A stretch of DNA of 64,000 nt from Pantoea sp. RIT-PI-b (GTDB taxonomy: Bacteria; Pseudomonadota; Gammaproteobacteria; Enterobacterales; Enterobacteriaceae). The position numbers and the translations under genes are program-made. The stretch spans positions 310,001 through 374,000 of the forward strand of contig NZ_LGIS01000014.1 in the NCBI RefSeq assembly GCF_001187905.1, in the 5' to 3' direction. The notes beneath the pieces were generated by a model that was given only the letters and a program-made list of their open reading frames with translations, searched no databases and had not been told where the DNA came from. This document shows positions 42,844 to 52,822 of this stretch, one piece after another; the first letter of the stretch is position 1, and each line of letters starts with the position of its first letter.

Positions 42844-43560
42844 TTAGTCCTGCAGTTCGCCGCAGAAACGGTAACCTTCGCCGTGAATGGTGGCGATGAT
42901 TTCTGGCGTATCTGGCGTGGATTCGAAATGCTTGCGGATGCGGCGGATGGTGACATCCACGGTACGGTCATGCGGCTTGAGCTCGCGGCCGGTCATCTTC
43001 TTCAGCAAGTCACCACGCGTTTGAATTTTGCCTGGATTCTCACAGAAGTGCAGCATGGCGCGGAATTCACTGCGCGGCAGCTTGTACTGGTCGCCGTTCG
43101 GGCTGATCAGTGAGCGGCTATTGATGTCCAGCTCCCAGCCGTTAAAGCGATAGCTCTCAACCTGGCGGCGCTCTTCACTCGGCATGGCCAGATTCATGGT
43201 ACGCGACAGCAAATTGCGCGCACGAATCGTCAGCTCACGTGGGTTGAAGGGTTTGGTGATGTAATCATCGGCTCCAATTTCCAGACCGAGGATTTTATCC
43301 ACTTCATTATCACGACCGGTCAGGAACATCAGCGCAACGTTTGCTTGTTCACGCAATTCGCGTGCCAGCAGCAAACCGTTTTTACCTGGCAGGTTGATAT
43401 CCATGATCACCAGATTGACGTCATTCTCCGTCAGGACCTGATGCATTTCGGCGCCGTCGGTGGCTTCATAGACCACGTAACCTTCTGCCTCAAAGATGCT
43501 TTTAAGGGTGTTACGCGTGACCAGTTCGTCTTCAACGATAAGAATGTGCGGGGTCTGCAT
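42844..43560 (-). CDS. arcA: Aerobic respiration response regulator ArcA
   Basis: A 238-residue OmpR-type response regulator: receiver domain with phospho-acceptor Asp54 in [12 protein letters not shown] and Lys in [15 protein letters not shown], then a C-terminal winged helix ending [11 protein letters not shown]. Length and sequence are those of E. coli ArcA. It controls anaerobic redox genes with the sensor ArcB. A long upstream region suggests several promoters. Confidence 0.97.
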   Translation of the reverse strand: MQTPHILIVEDELVTRNTLKSIFEAEGYVVYEATDGAEMHQVLTENDVNLVIMDINLPGKNGLLLARELREQANVALMFLTGRDNEVDKILGLEIGADDYITKPFNPRELTIRARNLLSRTMNLAMPSEERRQVESYRFNGWELDINSRSLISPNGDQYKLPRSEFRAMLHFCENPGKIQTRGDLLKKMTGRELKPHDRTVDVTIRRIRKHFESTPDTPEIIATIHGEGYRFCGELQD

Positions 43561-44007
43561 GTTTCGCTACCTAAAATTTGCCAACAAATCGAAAACAGGG
43601 CGTACGTCGGTTACGCTATTTGCGGCAACCGGTATACGAAATAATCTTCGGAATACACCATCCATCTACGTCAACTTCAGTGTTAGCTCAGCCAGTCAGG
43701 ATGGATATTTGCGCGCCCCGAGAATATCGGACAGGCGCTCATCCTAACCGTATTAACAGCAACCTAACAGCACCAACAACAACCGATAAGCATAAAAACA
43801 ACGCTTCGTTGACTTATATCAAATGCAAGTGTAGCACGTTAACACTTTTATGAAAAACTTCTCCAGGATTGCTAGTTTAGCTCACAAAATGCAGCAATTT
43901 TGCTACATTTATCCCTTATAAAAGCAAAAGTTAAACGCGCAGGAATTTATATTTCAATAAATTGAAAGGAAAGGGTTTTATATAAATTAAGTCCTATAAT
44001 TTTGCTT
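43561..44007. other. arcA upstream region, no recognised gene
   Basis: This A+T-rich stretch probably holds several arcA promoters on the minus strand. A 91-codon plus-strand frame (43578-43853) has no known motif, no SD and a composition that looks like chance. The small gene yjjY that E. coli has here is not recognised. Confidence 0.4.
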
Positions 44008-44130
44008 ATGCCTGCTAATTTACTCTACATGGAGATTTCCCGCTGTTTTAACATCGTTAACATCTTATTTTCTCTTATCGCCGTAGTTGGTATTTTTTCT
44101 GCTGCATGCCAACATAAAGCGCGTTGTTAA
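44008..44130 (+). CDS. Candidate 40-residue hydrophobic small protein
   Basis: ATG 44008 to TAA 44130 encodes 40 residues with one likely membrane helix (FNIVNILFSLIAVVGIFSAA) and a basic end (CQHKARC). A second in-frame ATG at 44029 would give 33 residues. The stop lies 18 nt before the lasT start, so it could be a leader peptide or a small membrane protein. No SD is seen. I do not recognise it. Confidence 0.25.
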   Translation: MPANLLYMEISRCFNIVNILFSLIAVVGIFSAACQHKARC

Positions 44131-44148
44131 CCGTCCGATGGAAAAATC

Positions 44149-44853
44149 ATGCATTTCCCCTTAATCCTTGTTTCTCCCGCCCGTCCGGAAAATATCGGCG
44201 CGGCTGCCCGTGCCATGAAAACCATGGGATTTAGCGAGTTGCGTATTGTCGCCAGCGATGCCTGGCAGGACCCCGCTGCACGACGTGTGGCACACGGTGC
44301 CGGCGAGATCCTTGATAACGTGAAAACCTATGCCACGCTGAGCGAGGCGCTCAAGGATGTCGATTTCTCGGTGGCGACCACCGCGCGCAGCCGCGCGAAG
44401 TTCCGCTACTACGCTACGCCGACGCAGGTGGAAAATATCCTGCAAGAGAAGCGCCAATGGCTGAGCCGCATCGCACTGGTTTTTGGCCGTGAGGACAGCG
44501 GTTTAACCAATGAGGAGCTGGAGCAGGTTGACCTGTTGACCGGCATTCCGATGGCAAATGACTATCCATCACTTAACCTCGGCCAGGCCGTGATGGTCTA
44601 TTGCTATCAACTGTCAGCGCTGAATCAAATTGCGGCCGAACCTGCCGAAGCGGCAAACGCGCATCAACTGCAGGCGCTGCGTGAGCGTTTTCATCAGCTG
44701 TTGGCGAAGCTGGATGTCAGCGATGACGTCAAAATGGCTGACTGGATCGACCAGCGTATTGGCCTGCTGGAACAGCGCGACAGCGCTATGCTGCATCGCT
44801 TGTTACACGATGTAGAAAAAAAACTTATAGATAATTGCTCGGATAAATCCTGA
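44149..44853 (+). CDS. lasT: SpoU/TrmH-family RNA methyltransferase LasT (YjtD)
   Basis: A 234-residue protein with the SPOUT motifs: PARPENIGAAARAMKTMG (motif 1), LVFGREDSGLTNEEL (motif 2) and PSLNLGQAVMVYCYQL (motif 3), forming the knot that binds SAM. It resembles TrmJ-like 2'-O-methyltransferases. The position between arcA and thrL matches E. coli lasT/yjtD; the RNA target is not established from the sequence. Confidence 0.92.
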   Translation: MHFPLILVSPARPENIGAAARAMKTMGFSELRIVASDAWQDPAARRVAHGAGEILDNVKTYATLSEALKDVDFSVATTARSRAKFRYYATPTQVENILQEKRQWLSRIALVFGREDSGLTNEELEQVDLLTGIPMANDYPSLNLGQAVMVYCYQLSALNQIAAEPAEAANAHQLQALRERFHQLLAKLDVSDDVKMADWIDQRIGLLEQRDSAMLHRLLHDVEKKLIDNCSDKS

Positions 44854-45042
44854 GTTGGCAGTGACTGATCGTGGAAATCGCAGCCTCTTATGAACGATCC
44901 CGATACGATTTGTGCCAGCAAGCGCACTACTGCGCAGCCGTGCCGTCCGTGTGCTTAGGACAAATTCGTTGACTTAATGTGCCCTTTGCTTTACTTCTGG
45001 AAGGCAGACGGACAAGACAAAGACAGACAGAAAAAAATCTAA

Positions 45043-45114
45043 ATGCGTAAACTCAGCCTGAACACCACAATTATTATTACCACCACCATTACCACAGGTA
45101 ACGGTGCGGGCTGA
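45043..45114 (+). CDS. thrL: thr operon leader peptide ThrL
   Basis: A 23-residue leader, MRKLSLNTTIIITTT... then ITTGNGAG, with eight Thr and four Ile codons clustered. Ribosome stalling at these codons when Thr-tRNA or Ile-tRNA is scarce prevents the terminator at 45139-45171. A likely -35 TTGACT is at 44969-44974 with TTACTT (44991-44996) as a weak -10. Confidence 0.95.
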   Translation: MRKLSLNTTIIITTTITTGNGAG

Positions 45115-45138
45115 CGCATACAGGAAAAACAAAGAAAA

Positions 45139-45171
45139 AAGCCCGCACCTAAACAGTGCGGGCTTTTTTTT
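45139..45171 (+). terminator. thr operon attenuator
   Basis: GCCCGCAC (45141-45148) and GTGCGGGC (45156-45163) form a stem followed by an 8-T run. GGTGCGGGC at the end of thrL can pair with GCCCGCACC instead, giving the alternative structure. Confidence 0.95.
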
Positions 45172-45198
45172 CGGCAAAAATTCAGGAGAGCTTCAACT

Positions 45199-47661
45199 AT
45201 GCGAGTGCTGAAATTCGGCGGAACCTCAGTAGCCAATGCGGATCGTTTTCTCCGCGTGGCGGACATTCTGGAAAGCAATGCACAACAGGGACAGGTTGCG
45301 ACCGTACTCTCTGCACCAGCGAAAATTACCAATCATCTGGTGGCGATGATTGAGAAAACCATCAGCGGTCAGGACACGTTACCGAATATCAGCGATGCCG
45401 AACGTATTTTTGCCGACCTGCTGCAAGGCCTGCATGATGCACAGCCGGGCTTTGATTTCGATGGATTGAAAACCCGCGTGCAATTGGAGTTCGCGCAGCT
45501 GAAGCAAGTGCTGCACGGCATCAGCCTGCTGGGCCAATGTCCGGACGCCGTCAACGCTGCCATCATCTGCCGTGGCGAGAAGCTGTCGATTGCCATAATG
45601 GAAGCGCTGCTGCAGGCGCGCGGCCACAAGGTGACCGTTATCGATCCGGTGGAGAAACTGCTGGCGGTTGGTCATTACCTCGAATCCACCGTGGATATTG
45701 CCGAATCCACACGTCGCATCGCCGCCAGCCAGATCCCATCCGATCACTTTATCCTGATGGCCGGTTTCACCGCTGGCAATGAGAAGGGCGAATTAGTGGT
45801 GCTGGGCCGTAACGGTTCTGACTATTCTGCCGCCGTGTTGGCCGCTTGCCTGCGCGCAGACTGCTGTGAAATCTGGACTGACGTCGACGGCGTCTACACC
45901 TGCGATCCACGTCAGGTGCCTGATGCCCGCTTACTGAAATCGATGTCTTATCAGGAAGCGATGGAGCTCTCCTATTTCGGCGCCAAAGTGCTGCATCCGC
46001 GTACCATCGCGCCTATCGCTCAGTTCCAGATTCCCTGCCTGATCAAAAACACCGCCAATCCGCAAGCGCCGGGCACCTTGATCGGTGGCGAAGGCGAGCT
46101 GGATGAAAATCCGGTGAAAGGCATCACCAACCTGAACAACATGGCGATGTTTAACGTTTCCGGCCCGGGTATGAAAGGCATGGTGGGCATGGCGGCGCGC
46201 GTGTTCGCGGCGATGTCCCGCACCGGCATTTCGGTGGTGTTGATCACCCAATCCTCTTCGGAATACAGCATCAGCTTCTGCGTACCGCAAAGCGATCAGG
46301 CGCGGGCGCGTCGCGTGCTGGAAGAGGAGTTCTATCTGGAGTTGAAAGATGGCTTACTCGATCCGCTGGACGTGCTGGAACAGCTGGCGGTGATCTCAGT
46401 GGTGGGCGATGGCATGCGCACGCTGCGCGGCATCTCGGCCAAATTCTTCTCGGCGCTGGCACGCGCCAATATCAATATCGTGGCGATTGCTCAGGGCTCA
46501 TCTGAGCGTTCTATCTCGGTGGTGGTGAGCAACGATGAAGTCACCACCGGCGTGCGCGTGGTGCACCAGATGCTGTTCGCCACCGATCAGGTGATTGAAG
46601 TGTTTGTGGTGGGCGTTGGCGGTGTGGGTGCGGCGCTACTCGATCAGTTGCACCGTCAGCAAACGTGGCTGAAACAGAAGCATATCGATCTGCGCGTGTG
46701 CGGCATCGCTAACTCGCGTGCACTGTTAACCAACGTGCACGGTATCGATCTCAGCAACTGGAAGGCGGAACTGAGCGAAGCCAAAGAGCCGTTCAATCTC
46801 GGCCGCTTGATTCGTTTGGTGAAGGAGTATCACCTGCTGAATCCGGTGATCGTCGATTGTACCTCCAGCCAGGCGGTCGCCGATCAGTACGCGGATTTCC
46901 TCGCCGAAGGTTTCCATGTGGTTACGCCGAACAAAAAAGCCAATACCTCTTCATGGAATTACTACCAGCAGATGCGCGCTGCAGCGGCGAAATCGCGCCG
47001 TAAATTCCTGTATGACACCAACGTCGGTGCCGGTTTGCCGGTGATCGAAAACCTGCAGAACCTGATGAATGCCGGTGATGAGCTGATCAAGTTCTCCGGT
47101 ATTCTCTCTGGCTCGCTCTCCTTCATCTTCGGCAAACTGGATGAAGGCGTTTCGTTGTCAGAAGCCACTAAAATGGCGCGTGAGATGGGCTTTACCGAAC
47201 CGGATCCGCGTGACGATCTTTCCGGCACCGACGTGGCGCGTAAGCTGCTGATTTTGGCGCGCGAAGCCGGGCATCAGCTGGAACTCAGCGATATCGATAT
47301 CGAACCACTGCTGCCCGCCAGCCTGACGGATATCGCCGACGTTGAACAATTCATGGAACGTCTGCCGGAGCTGGATAACGCCTTTGCGGCGCGCGTTGCC
47401 AAAGCGCGTGACGAAGGTAAAGTATTACGCTTCGTCGGCGCGATCGAAGAAGGCGGCGTCTGCAAAGTGAAGATTGATGCGGTGGACGGCAACGATCCGC
47501 TGTACAAAGTGAAGAACGGTGAGAACGCGCTGGCATTTTACAGCCGCTACTATCAGCCAATCCCGCTGGTTCTGCGTGGATATGGCGCCGGGAATGATGT
47601 CACAGCAGCGGGCGTGTTTGCTGACCTGCTGCGTACGCTGTCGTGGAAGTTGGGAGTTTGA
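45199..47661 (+). CDS. thrA: Bifunctional aspartokinase I / homoserine dehydrogenase I
   Basis: The 820 residues equal E. coli ThrA. The kinase domain starts [17 protein letters not shown]; the central ACT regulatory region follows ([36 protein letters not shown]); the dehydrogenase has [14 protein letters not shown] for NADP and [13 protein letters not shown]. It catalyses the first and third steps from aspartate to threonine, feedback-inhibited by threonine. AGGAGAG precedes the ATG. Confidence 0.98.
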   Translation: MRVLKFGGTSVANADRFLRVADILESNAQQGQVATVLSAPAKITNHLVAMIEKTISGQDTLPNISDAERIFADLLQGLHDAQPGFDFDGLKTRVQLEFAQLKQVLHGISLLGQCPDAVNAAIICRGEKLSIAIMEALLQARGHKVTVIDPVEKLLAVGHYLESTVDIAESTRRIAASQIPSDHFILMAGFTAGNEKGELVVLGRNGSDYSAAVLAACLRADCCEIWTDVDGVYTCDPRQVPDARLLKSMSYQEAMELSYFGAKVLHPRTIAPIAQFQIPCLIKNTANPQAPGTLIGGEGELDENPVKGITNLNNMAMFNVSGPGMKGMVGMAARVFAAMSRTGISVVLITQSSSEYSISFCVPQSDQARARRVLEEEFYLELKDGLLDPLDVLEQLAVISVVGDGMRTLRGISAKFFSALARANINIVAIAQGSSERSISVVVSNDEVTTGVRVVHQMLFATDQVIEVFVVGVGGVGAALLDQLHRQQTWLKQKHIDLRVCGIANSRALLTNVHGIDLSNWKAELSEAKEPFNLGRLIRLVKEYHLLNPVIVDCTSSQAVADQYADFLAEGFHVVTPNKKANTSSWNYYQQMRAAAAKSRRKFLYDTNVGAGLPVIENLQNLMNAGDELIKFSGILSGSLSFIFGKLDEGVSLSEATKMAREMGFTEPDPRDDLSGTDVARKLLILAREAGHQLELSDIDIEPLLPASLTDIADVEQFMERLPELDNAFAARVAKARDEGKVLRFVGAIEEGGVCKVKIDAVDGNDPLYKVKNGENALAFYSRYYQPIPLVLRGYGAGNDVTAAGVFADLLRTLSWKLGV

Positions 47662-47663
47662 TG

Positions 47664-48593
47664 ATGGTAAAAATTTATGCACCGGCCTCGATAGGTAACG
47701 TCAGCGTCGGCTTTGATGTGCTTGGCGCGGCGGTTTCGCCGGTGGATGGCAGCTTGCTGGGCGACTGCGTTTCGGTTGAAGCCGCCGACAGCTTTAGCCT
47801 GGTGAACTCCGGGCGCTTTGTCAGCAAACTGCCGAGCAATCCGCAGGAGAATATCGTTTATCAGTGCTGGGAGCGTTTTTGCCAGGCGATTGGCAAACAA
47901 GTTCCGGTGGCGATGACGCTGGAAAAAAATATGCCGATCGGTTCCGGCCTCGGTTCGAGCGCTTGCTCAGTGGTCGCCGGCTTGATGGCGATGAACGAAT
48001 TCTGCGGCAAACCGTTGAATGATACTGAACTGCTGGCGCTGATGGGCGAGCTGGAAGGACGTATTTCCGGCAGCGTACACTTTGATAATGTCGCGCCATG
48101 CTTCCTCGGCGGCGTGCAGTTGATGATTGAAGAGAACGGCATTATTAGCCAGCACGTGCCGTGCTTTGACGAATGGCTGTGGGTGATGGCCTATCCGGGG
48201 ATTAAAGTCTCCACCGCCGAAGCGCGCGCCATTCTGCCAGCACAATATCGCAAAGAGGATGCCATCAAGCATGGTCGCCTGCTGGCGGGCTTTATTCACG
48301 CCTGTCATACGCGTCAGCCTGGGCTTGCGGCTAAACTTATGCAGGATGTTATCGCTGAGCCGTATCGTACCAAACTGCTGCCGGGTTTCGCCGATGCGCG
48401 TAAAGCCGCACAGGATATTGGCGCACTGGCGTGCGGCATTTCGGGTTCTGGCCCGACACTTTTCGCCGTTTGCAACGAGATGGCAACGGCACAGCGGATG
48501 GCGGACTGGCTGAGCCAGCACTATCTGCAGAATGAAGAAGGTTTCGTCCACATCTGCCGTCTTGATACGGCTGGCGCACGTAAATTGGGATAA
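47664..48593 (+). CDS. thrB: Homoserine kinase ThrB
   Basis: From ATG 47664 the protein has 309 residues (E. coli 310). It is a GHMP kinase with the phosphate loop [12 protein letters not shown] (about 90-101) and [11 protein letters not shown] at the C-terminus. An adjacent ATG at 47661 overlaps the thrA stop (TGATGATG), so translation is coupled; the homologous start is MVKIYAPAS. It phosphorylates homoserine. Confidence 0.97.
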   Translation: MVKIYAPASIGNVSVGFDVLGAAVSPVDGSLLGDCVSVEAADSFSLVNSGRFVSKLPSNPQENIVYQCWERFCQAIGKQVPVAMTLEKNMPIGSGLGSSACSVVAGLMAMNEFCGKPLNDTELLALMGELEGRISGSVHFDNVAPCFLGGVQLMIEENGIISQHVPCFDEWLWVMAYPGIKVSTAEARAILPAQYRKEDAIKHGRLLAGFIHACHTRQPGLAAKLMQDVIAEPYRTKLLPGFADARKAAQDIGALACGISGSGPTLFAVCNEMATAQRMADWLSQHYLQNEEGFVHICRLDTAGARKLG

Positions 48594-48596
48594 CGC

Positions 48597-49880
48597 ATGA
48601 AACTCTACAACCTTAAGGATCACAACGAGCAGGTCAGTTTTGCTCAGGCGGTTAAACAGGGCCTCGGCTCGCAGCAAGGGCTGTTTTTCCCGCTCGAACT
48701 GCCGGAATTCGAACTGACCGATATCGATGCCATGCTGGAGATGGATTTCGTCAGCCGCAGTAGCAAAATTCTGTCTGCCTATATTGGTGATGAAATTGCC
48801 GCGCATCAGCTGGCCGAGCGCGTGAAAAACGCCTTCGCTTTCCCGGCTCCGGTGGCGAAGGTTAGCGAGGATGTGGCTTGCCTTGAACTGTTCCACGGAC
48901 CGACGCTGGCGTTCAAAGATTTCGGCGGCCGCTTTATGGCGCAGATGCTCTCGTATGTGAGCGGTGCGGATGAGCAGATCACCATTCTGACCGCGACTTC
49001 CGGTGATACCGGTGCCGCGGTAGCGCATGCGTTCTACGGCATGGAGAACGTGCGCGTGGTGATTCTCTATCCGCAGGGCAAAATCAGCCCGCTGCAGGAG
49101 AAACTGTTCTGTACGCTGGGCGGGAATATCGAAACCATCGCGGTTGAGGGCGATTTCGATGCCTGTCAGGCGCTGGTGAAACAGGCATTTGATGATGAAG
49201 AGCTGAAAAAGGCGATTGGCCTGAACTCGGCGAACTCGATCAACATCAGTCGCCTGCTGGCACAGATTTGCTACTACTTCGAAGCGGTGGCGCAACTGCC
49301 ACAAGAGCAGCGTAATCAGCTGGTGGTTTCCGTACCAAGTGGAAACTTCGGTGACCTGACGGCGGGCCTGTTGGCGAAATCACTCGGTCTGCCGATTAAG
49401 CGTTTTATCGCTGCGACCAATGCCAATGACACGGTGCCGCGCTTCCTCGGCAACGGTGCATGGCAGCCAAACGCGACGGTGGCAACGCTGTCGAACGCGA
49501 TGGATGTCAGCCAGCCGAACAACTGGCCGCGCGTGGAAGAGCTGTTCCGCCGCAAAACCTGGCGTTTAACCGATCTGGCTTACGGCGCGGTTTCAGATGA
49601 AACCACCCAATCCACCATGCGCGAGCTGGCGGAGATTGGCTACATCTCTGAACCGCATGCGGCAATTGCCTATCGTCTGCTGCGCGATAACCTGCAGGAG
49701 GGCGAATATGGCCTGTTCCTCGGGACTGCGCATCCGGCGAAGTTCAAAGAGAGCGTGGATGAGATTCTGGGCCAGGATCTGCCACTGCCGAAAGAGCTGG
49801 CCGAGCGTGCCGATTTGCCGCTGCTGTCACACAATCTGAAAGGCGATTTCGCTGAGCTGCGGGCGTTTTTGCTGAAGTAA
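48597..49880 (+). CDS. thrC: Threonine synthase ThrC
   Basis: A 427-residue PLP enzyme starting KLYNLKDHNEQVSFAQAVKQG. The PLP lysine is in HGPTLAFKDFGGRF (about residue 107), with TATSGDTGAA for the phosphate and SVPSGNFGDLTAG. It converts phosphohomoserine to threonine. It begins 3 nt after thrB and ends the thr operon; the MITE-like repeat follows 17 nt after the stop. Confidence 0.98.
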   Translation: MKLYNLKDHNEQVSFAQAVKQGLGSQQGLFFPLELPEFELTDIDAMLEMDFVSRSSKILSAYIGDEIAAHQLAERVKNAFAFPAPVAKVSEDVACLELFHGPTLAFKDFGGRFMAQMLSYVSGADEQITILTATSGDTGAAVAHAFYGMENVRVVILYPQGKISPLQEKLFCTLGGNIETIAVEGDFDACQALVKQAFDDEELKKAIGLNSANSINISRLLAQICYYFEAVAQLPQEQRNQLVVSVPSGNFGDLTAGLLAKSLGLPIKRFIAATNANDTVPRFLGNGAWQPNATVATLSNAMDVSQPNNWPRVEELFRRKTWRLTDLAYGAVSDETTQSTMRELAEIGYISEPHAAIAYRLLRDNLQEGEYGLFLGTAHPAKFKESVDEILGQDLPLPKELAERADLPLLSHNLKGDFAELRAFLLK

Positions 49881-49896
49881 GTGCTGACTGGGGTAA

Positions 49897-50035
49897 GTGC
49901 TCGCTGTCCCCCATCCCGGCCTTCCCCCGCAAGCGGGGGAAGGAGACGCTGCCACATGCAGCTTCCAAACTCACATATTGCAGCATCTTCCTCCCCCATT
50001 TATGGGGGAGGACCGAGGAGGGGGGCAGCGAGCAC
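49897..50035 (+). repeat. MITE-like palindromic element, copy B
   Basis: 139 bp with terminal inverted GTGCTCGCTGTCCCCC and GGGGGGCAGCGAGCAC. It includes hairpins CTTCCCCCGCAAGCGGGGGAAG and CCTCCCCCATTTATGGGGGAGG. It is the inverse of copy A at 29883-30018; the terminal arms are better kept here. It lies between thrC and yaaA and may act as terminator for both. Confidence 0.85.
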
Positions 50036-50058
50036 AATCCAGGGCAGCGCTTGCTAAA

Positions 50059-50835
50059 CTATTTCTGCTCGCGGCGCTTAAACACCAGCTCGTTATCTTT
50101 GCTTTCTGCCGCATCAAAGAAGTAGCCATCCACATCGAATTTCTTCAACTGCGCTGGCTTGGTCAGGCGATTCTGAATCACATAGCGGCTCATCAAACCA
50201 CGCGCTTTTTTGGCGTAGAAGCTGATGACTTTAAACTTGCCGTTCTTCTCATCGAGGAACACCGGCTTGATCAATTCGCCATTGAGTTTCTTCGGCTTAA
50301 TGGCTTTGAAATACTCATCGGATGCCAGATTAATCAGCACTTCATCGCCTTGCTCAGCAATCGCCTCGTTGAGCTTCTCTGTCAGCAGATCGCCCCAGAA
50401 GCCGTAAAGGTCTTTCCCGGCCGGATTCGCCAGCTTAATCCCCATCTCCAGACGATAGGGCTGCATTAAATCGAGCGGACGCAGCAAGCCATATAAGCCG
50501 GAAAGCATGCGCAAGTGCTGCTGGGCAAACTCAAAGTCGCCATCGCTAAAGGTTTCTGCCTGCAAACCGGTATACACATCGCCTTTAAAGGCCAGAATCG
50601 CCTGACGTGCGTTATCCAGCGAGAAGGGCGGCTGCCACTGGTTAAAACGCTCGGCATTCAGATGCGCCAGCTTGTCGCTGATGCTCATCAGTGAGCTGAT
50701 TTGCGCCGGTGAAAGATCGCGCGCAACGTCAATTAATTGGTGTGATTTTTCTAACAGCGCCGGTTGGGTAAAGCGTTGGGTCGCCAGCGGGCTTTCATAG
50801 TCCAGTGTCTTCGCTGGCGAGATTACCATCAGCAT
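50059..50835 (-). CDS. yaaA: Peroxide stress protein YaaA
   Basis: A 258-residue DUF328 protein starting [17 protein letters not shown] with the conserved [16 protein letters not shown] and [17 protein letters not shown] segments and a Lys-rich C-terminal half ([15 protein letters not shown]). In E. coli YaaA lowers free iron under hydrogen peroxide stress and binds DNA. Its place between thrC and talB is conserved, though yaaX and yaaJ of E. coli are missing here. Confidence 0.94.
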   Translation of the reverse strand: MLMVISPAKTLDYESPLATQRFTQPALLEKSHQLIDVARDLSPAQISSLMSISDKLAHLNAERFNQWQPPFSLDNARQAILAFKGDVYTGLQAETFSDGDFEFAQQHLRMLSGLYGLLRPLDLMQPYRLEMGIKLANPAGKDLYGFWGDLLTEKLNEAIAEQGDEVLINLASDEYFKAIKPKKLNGELIKPVFLDEKNGKFKVISFYAKKARGLMSRYVIQNRLTKPAQLKKFDVDGYFFDAAESKDNELVFKRREQK

Positions 50836-51048
50836 CGTTTACGTCCTCGTTGACCCGCAGGTTTATCAGGGAATTGAAGGGAAAAATGTCGCAGGGAGTG
50901 TAGCAAAAAAGCCGCAGAGATCGGCAAATCACTGCCATTTGTTAGCGCTATCGTAAAGGGCACTTCGTGGTGTTGCGCCGTCACTTGCGCGTGATATTAT
51001 CGCAACAGCCTTTTACACCCTGACAGTCAACCTAAGAGAAAGAGAACC

Positions 51049-52002
51049 ATGACGGACAAACTTACTTCCTTGCGTCAGCTGACTACTGTGGTCGCCGACA
51101 CCGGTGATATCGCGGCGATGAAACTGTATCAGCCGCAGGACGCTACCACGAACCCTTCTTTGATTCTCAACGCCGCTCAAATCCCTGAATACCGCAAACT
51201 GATTGACGAAGCCATTAGCTGGGCACGTCAGCAGAGCAGCAACAAAGAAGATCAGCTGGCGCTGGTTTCAGACAAGCTGGCCGTCAACATTGGTCTGGAA
51301 ATTCTCAAACTGATCCCAGGTCGCATTTCGACTGAAGTTGATGCGCGCCTTTCTTATGACACCGAAGCGAGCATCGCTAAAGCGCGTAGCCTGATCAAAC
51401 TGTACAACGATGCTGGCATCAGCAATGACCGTATCCTGATCAAGCTGGCCTCAACCTGGCAGGGCATTCGTGCAGCTGAGCAGCTGGAAAAAGAAGGCAT
51501 CAACTGCAACCTGACGCTGCTGTTCTCCTTCGCGCAGGCGCGTGCATGTGCCGAAGCGGGCGTGTTCCTGATCTCACCATTTGTGGGCCGTATCCTCGAC
51601 TGGTACAAGCAGAACACTGATAAGAAAGAGTACGCAGCACACGAAGATCCAGGCGTGGTGTCTGTGGCTGAAATCTACAACTATTACAAGCAGCACGGTT
51701 ATGAAACCGTGGTAATGGGCGCCAGCTTCCGTAACGTCGGCGAAATCATCGAACTGGCTGGCTGTGACCGTCTGACCATCTCTCCGGGTCTGCTGAAAGA
51801 GCTGGCGGAGAGCGAAGGTACGGTTGAACGCAAACTGAGCTACAGCGGCGAAGTGAAAGCGCGTCCAGCGAAGATGACTGAAGCTGAGTTCTTCTGGCAG
51901 CACAACCAGGATCCAATGGCCGTGACTAAACTGGCTGAAGGTATCCGCAACTTTGCCATCGATCAGGGCAAACTTGAGAAGATGATCGCCGAACTGCTGT
52001 AA
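51049..52002 (+). CDS. talB: Transaldolase B
   Basis: The 317 residues and sequence match TalB. The start [19 protein letters not shown], the TTNPSLIL motif and the Schiff-base lysine Lys132 in [12 protein letters not shown] are all present. It transfers a dihydroxyacetone unit in the pentose phosphate pathway. A strong SD (AGAGAAAGAGAA region) precedes the ATG. Confidence 0.98.
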   Translation: MTDKLTSLRQLTTVVADTGDIAAMKLYQPQDATTNPSLILNAAQIPEYRKLIDEAISWARQQSSNKEDQLALVSDKLAVNIGLEILKLIPGRISTEVDARLSYDTEASIAKARSLIKLYNDAGISNDRILIKLASTWQGIRAAEQLEKEGINCNLTLLFSFAQARACAEAGVFLISPFVGRILDWYKQNTDKKEYAAHEDPGVVSVAEIYNYYKQHGYETVVMGASFRNVGEIIELAGCDRLTISPGLLKELAESEGTVERKLSYSGEVKARPAKMTEAEFFWQHNQDPMAVTKLAEGIRNFAIDQGKLEKMIAELL

Positions 52003-52122
52003 GGTGATATGCCGTGGCAGCGACCCGCTGTCACGGTTTTACGTTTTTCCCTCGCTTCTTGTATTATCCTTTTTACATCTCATGCTATTTGCTGCCATGC
52101 AGCCAACCACAGCGATAACTCT

Positions 52123-52710
52123 ATGGATACTTTACGTATTGGATTAATTTCCGTTTCCGATCGTGCTGCCAACGGCATCTACCAGGATCAGGGCATTCCG
52201 GCGTTAGAGAGCTGGCTCGCCACCGCGCTTGTCACGCCATTTGAAATCGAAACGCGTCTGGTGCCAGATGAACAGCCGATGATTGAGCAGGCGATCTGCG
52301 AACTGGTCGATGAGCTGTTCTGTCATCTGGTGCTTACCACCGGCGGCACCGGGCCAGCACGACGTGATGTGACGCCGGATGCCACGCTCGCCATCGCCGA
52401 TCGGGAAATGCCCGGGTTCGGCGAGCAGATGCGCCAAATCAGCCTGCAATTCGTGCCAACGGCAATTCTGTCTCGTCAGGTTGGTGTGATTCGCAAGCAG
52501 TCGCTGATCCTGAATCTGCCGGGCCAGCCGAAATCGATTAAAGAGACGCTGGAAGGCGTGAAAGCGGAAGATGGAACGGTCAACGTGCCGGGGATTTTTG
52601 CCGCTGTACCTTATTGTTTACAGCTTCTGGAAGGGCCGTATGTTGAAACGCATGATGCAGTGGTAGCAGCTTTTCGCCCTAAAAGTGCCCGTCGTGAGAC
52701 AAATAACTAA
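52123..52710 (+). CDS. mog: Molybdopterin adenylyltransferase Mog
   Basis: ATG 52123 gives 195 residues, the E. coli length, starting DTLRIGLISVSDRA. The molybdopterin-binding motif is LVLTTGGTGPARRDVTPDATL; NLPGQPKSIKETL follows. It adenylylates molybdopterin in molybdenum cofactor synthesis. A longer frame from 52009 adds a hydrophobic stretch not found in the family and is rejected. Confidence 0.96.
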   Translation: MDTLRIGLISVSDRAANGIYQDQGIPALESWLATALVTPFEIETRLVPDEQPMIEQAICELVDELFCHLVLTTGGTGPARRDVTPDATLAIADREMPGFGEQMRQISLQFVPTAILSRQVGVIRKQSLILNLPGQPKSIKETLEGVKAEDGTVNVPGIFAAVPYCLQLLEGPYVETHDAVVAAFRPKSARRETNN

Positions 52711-52822
52711 AAAACGGCGTTTTCAGGCATAAAATCTAGCGGCGCTGGTGTGGCTAAATATTGACGGTATAGTAATCCAATCTTTACATAACGTATGTTT
52801 AGCCTCTGGATACCGCTGGATT

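Noticed and set aside
43578..43853. 91-codon plus-strand frame at the usual place of yjjY
   Set aside because: It does not resemble YjjY, has no SD and overlaps the expected arcA promoters.
47967..49304. 445-codon minus-strand frame
   Set aside because: Antisense to thrB and thrC, which are certain; no domain is recognisable.
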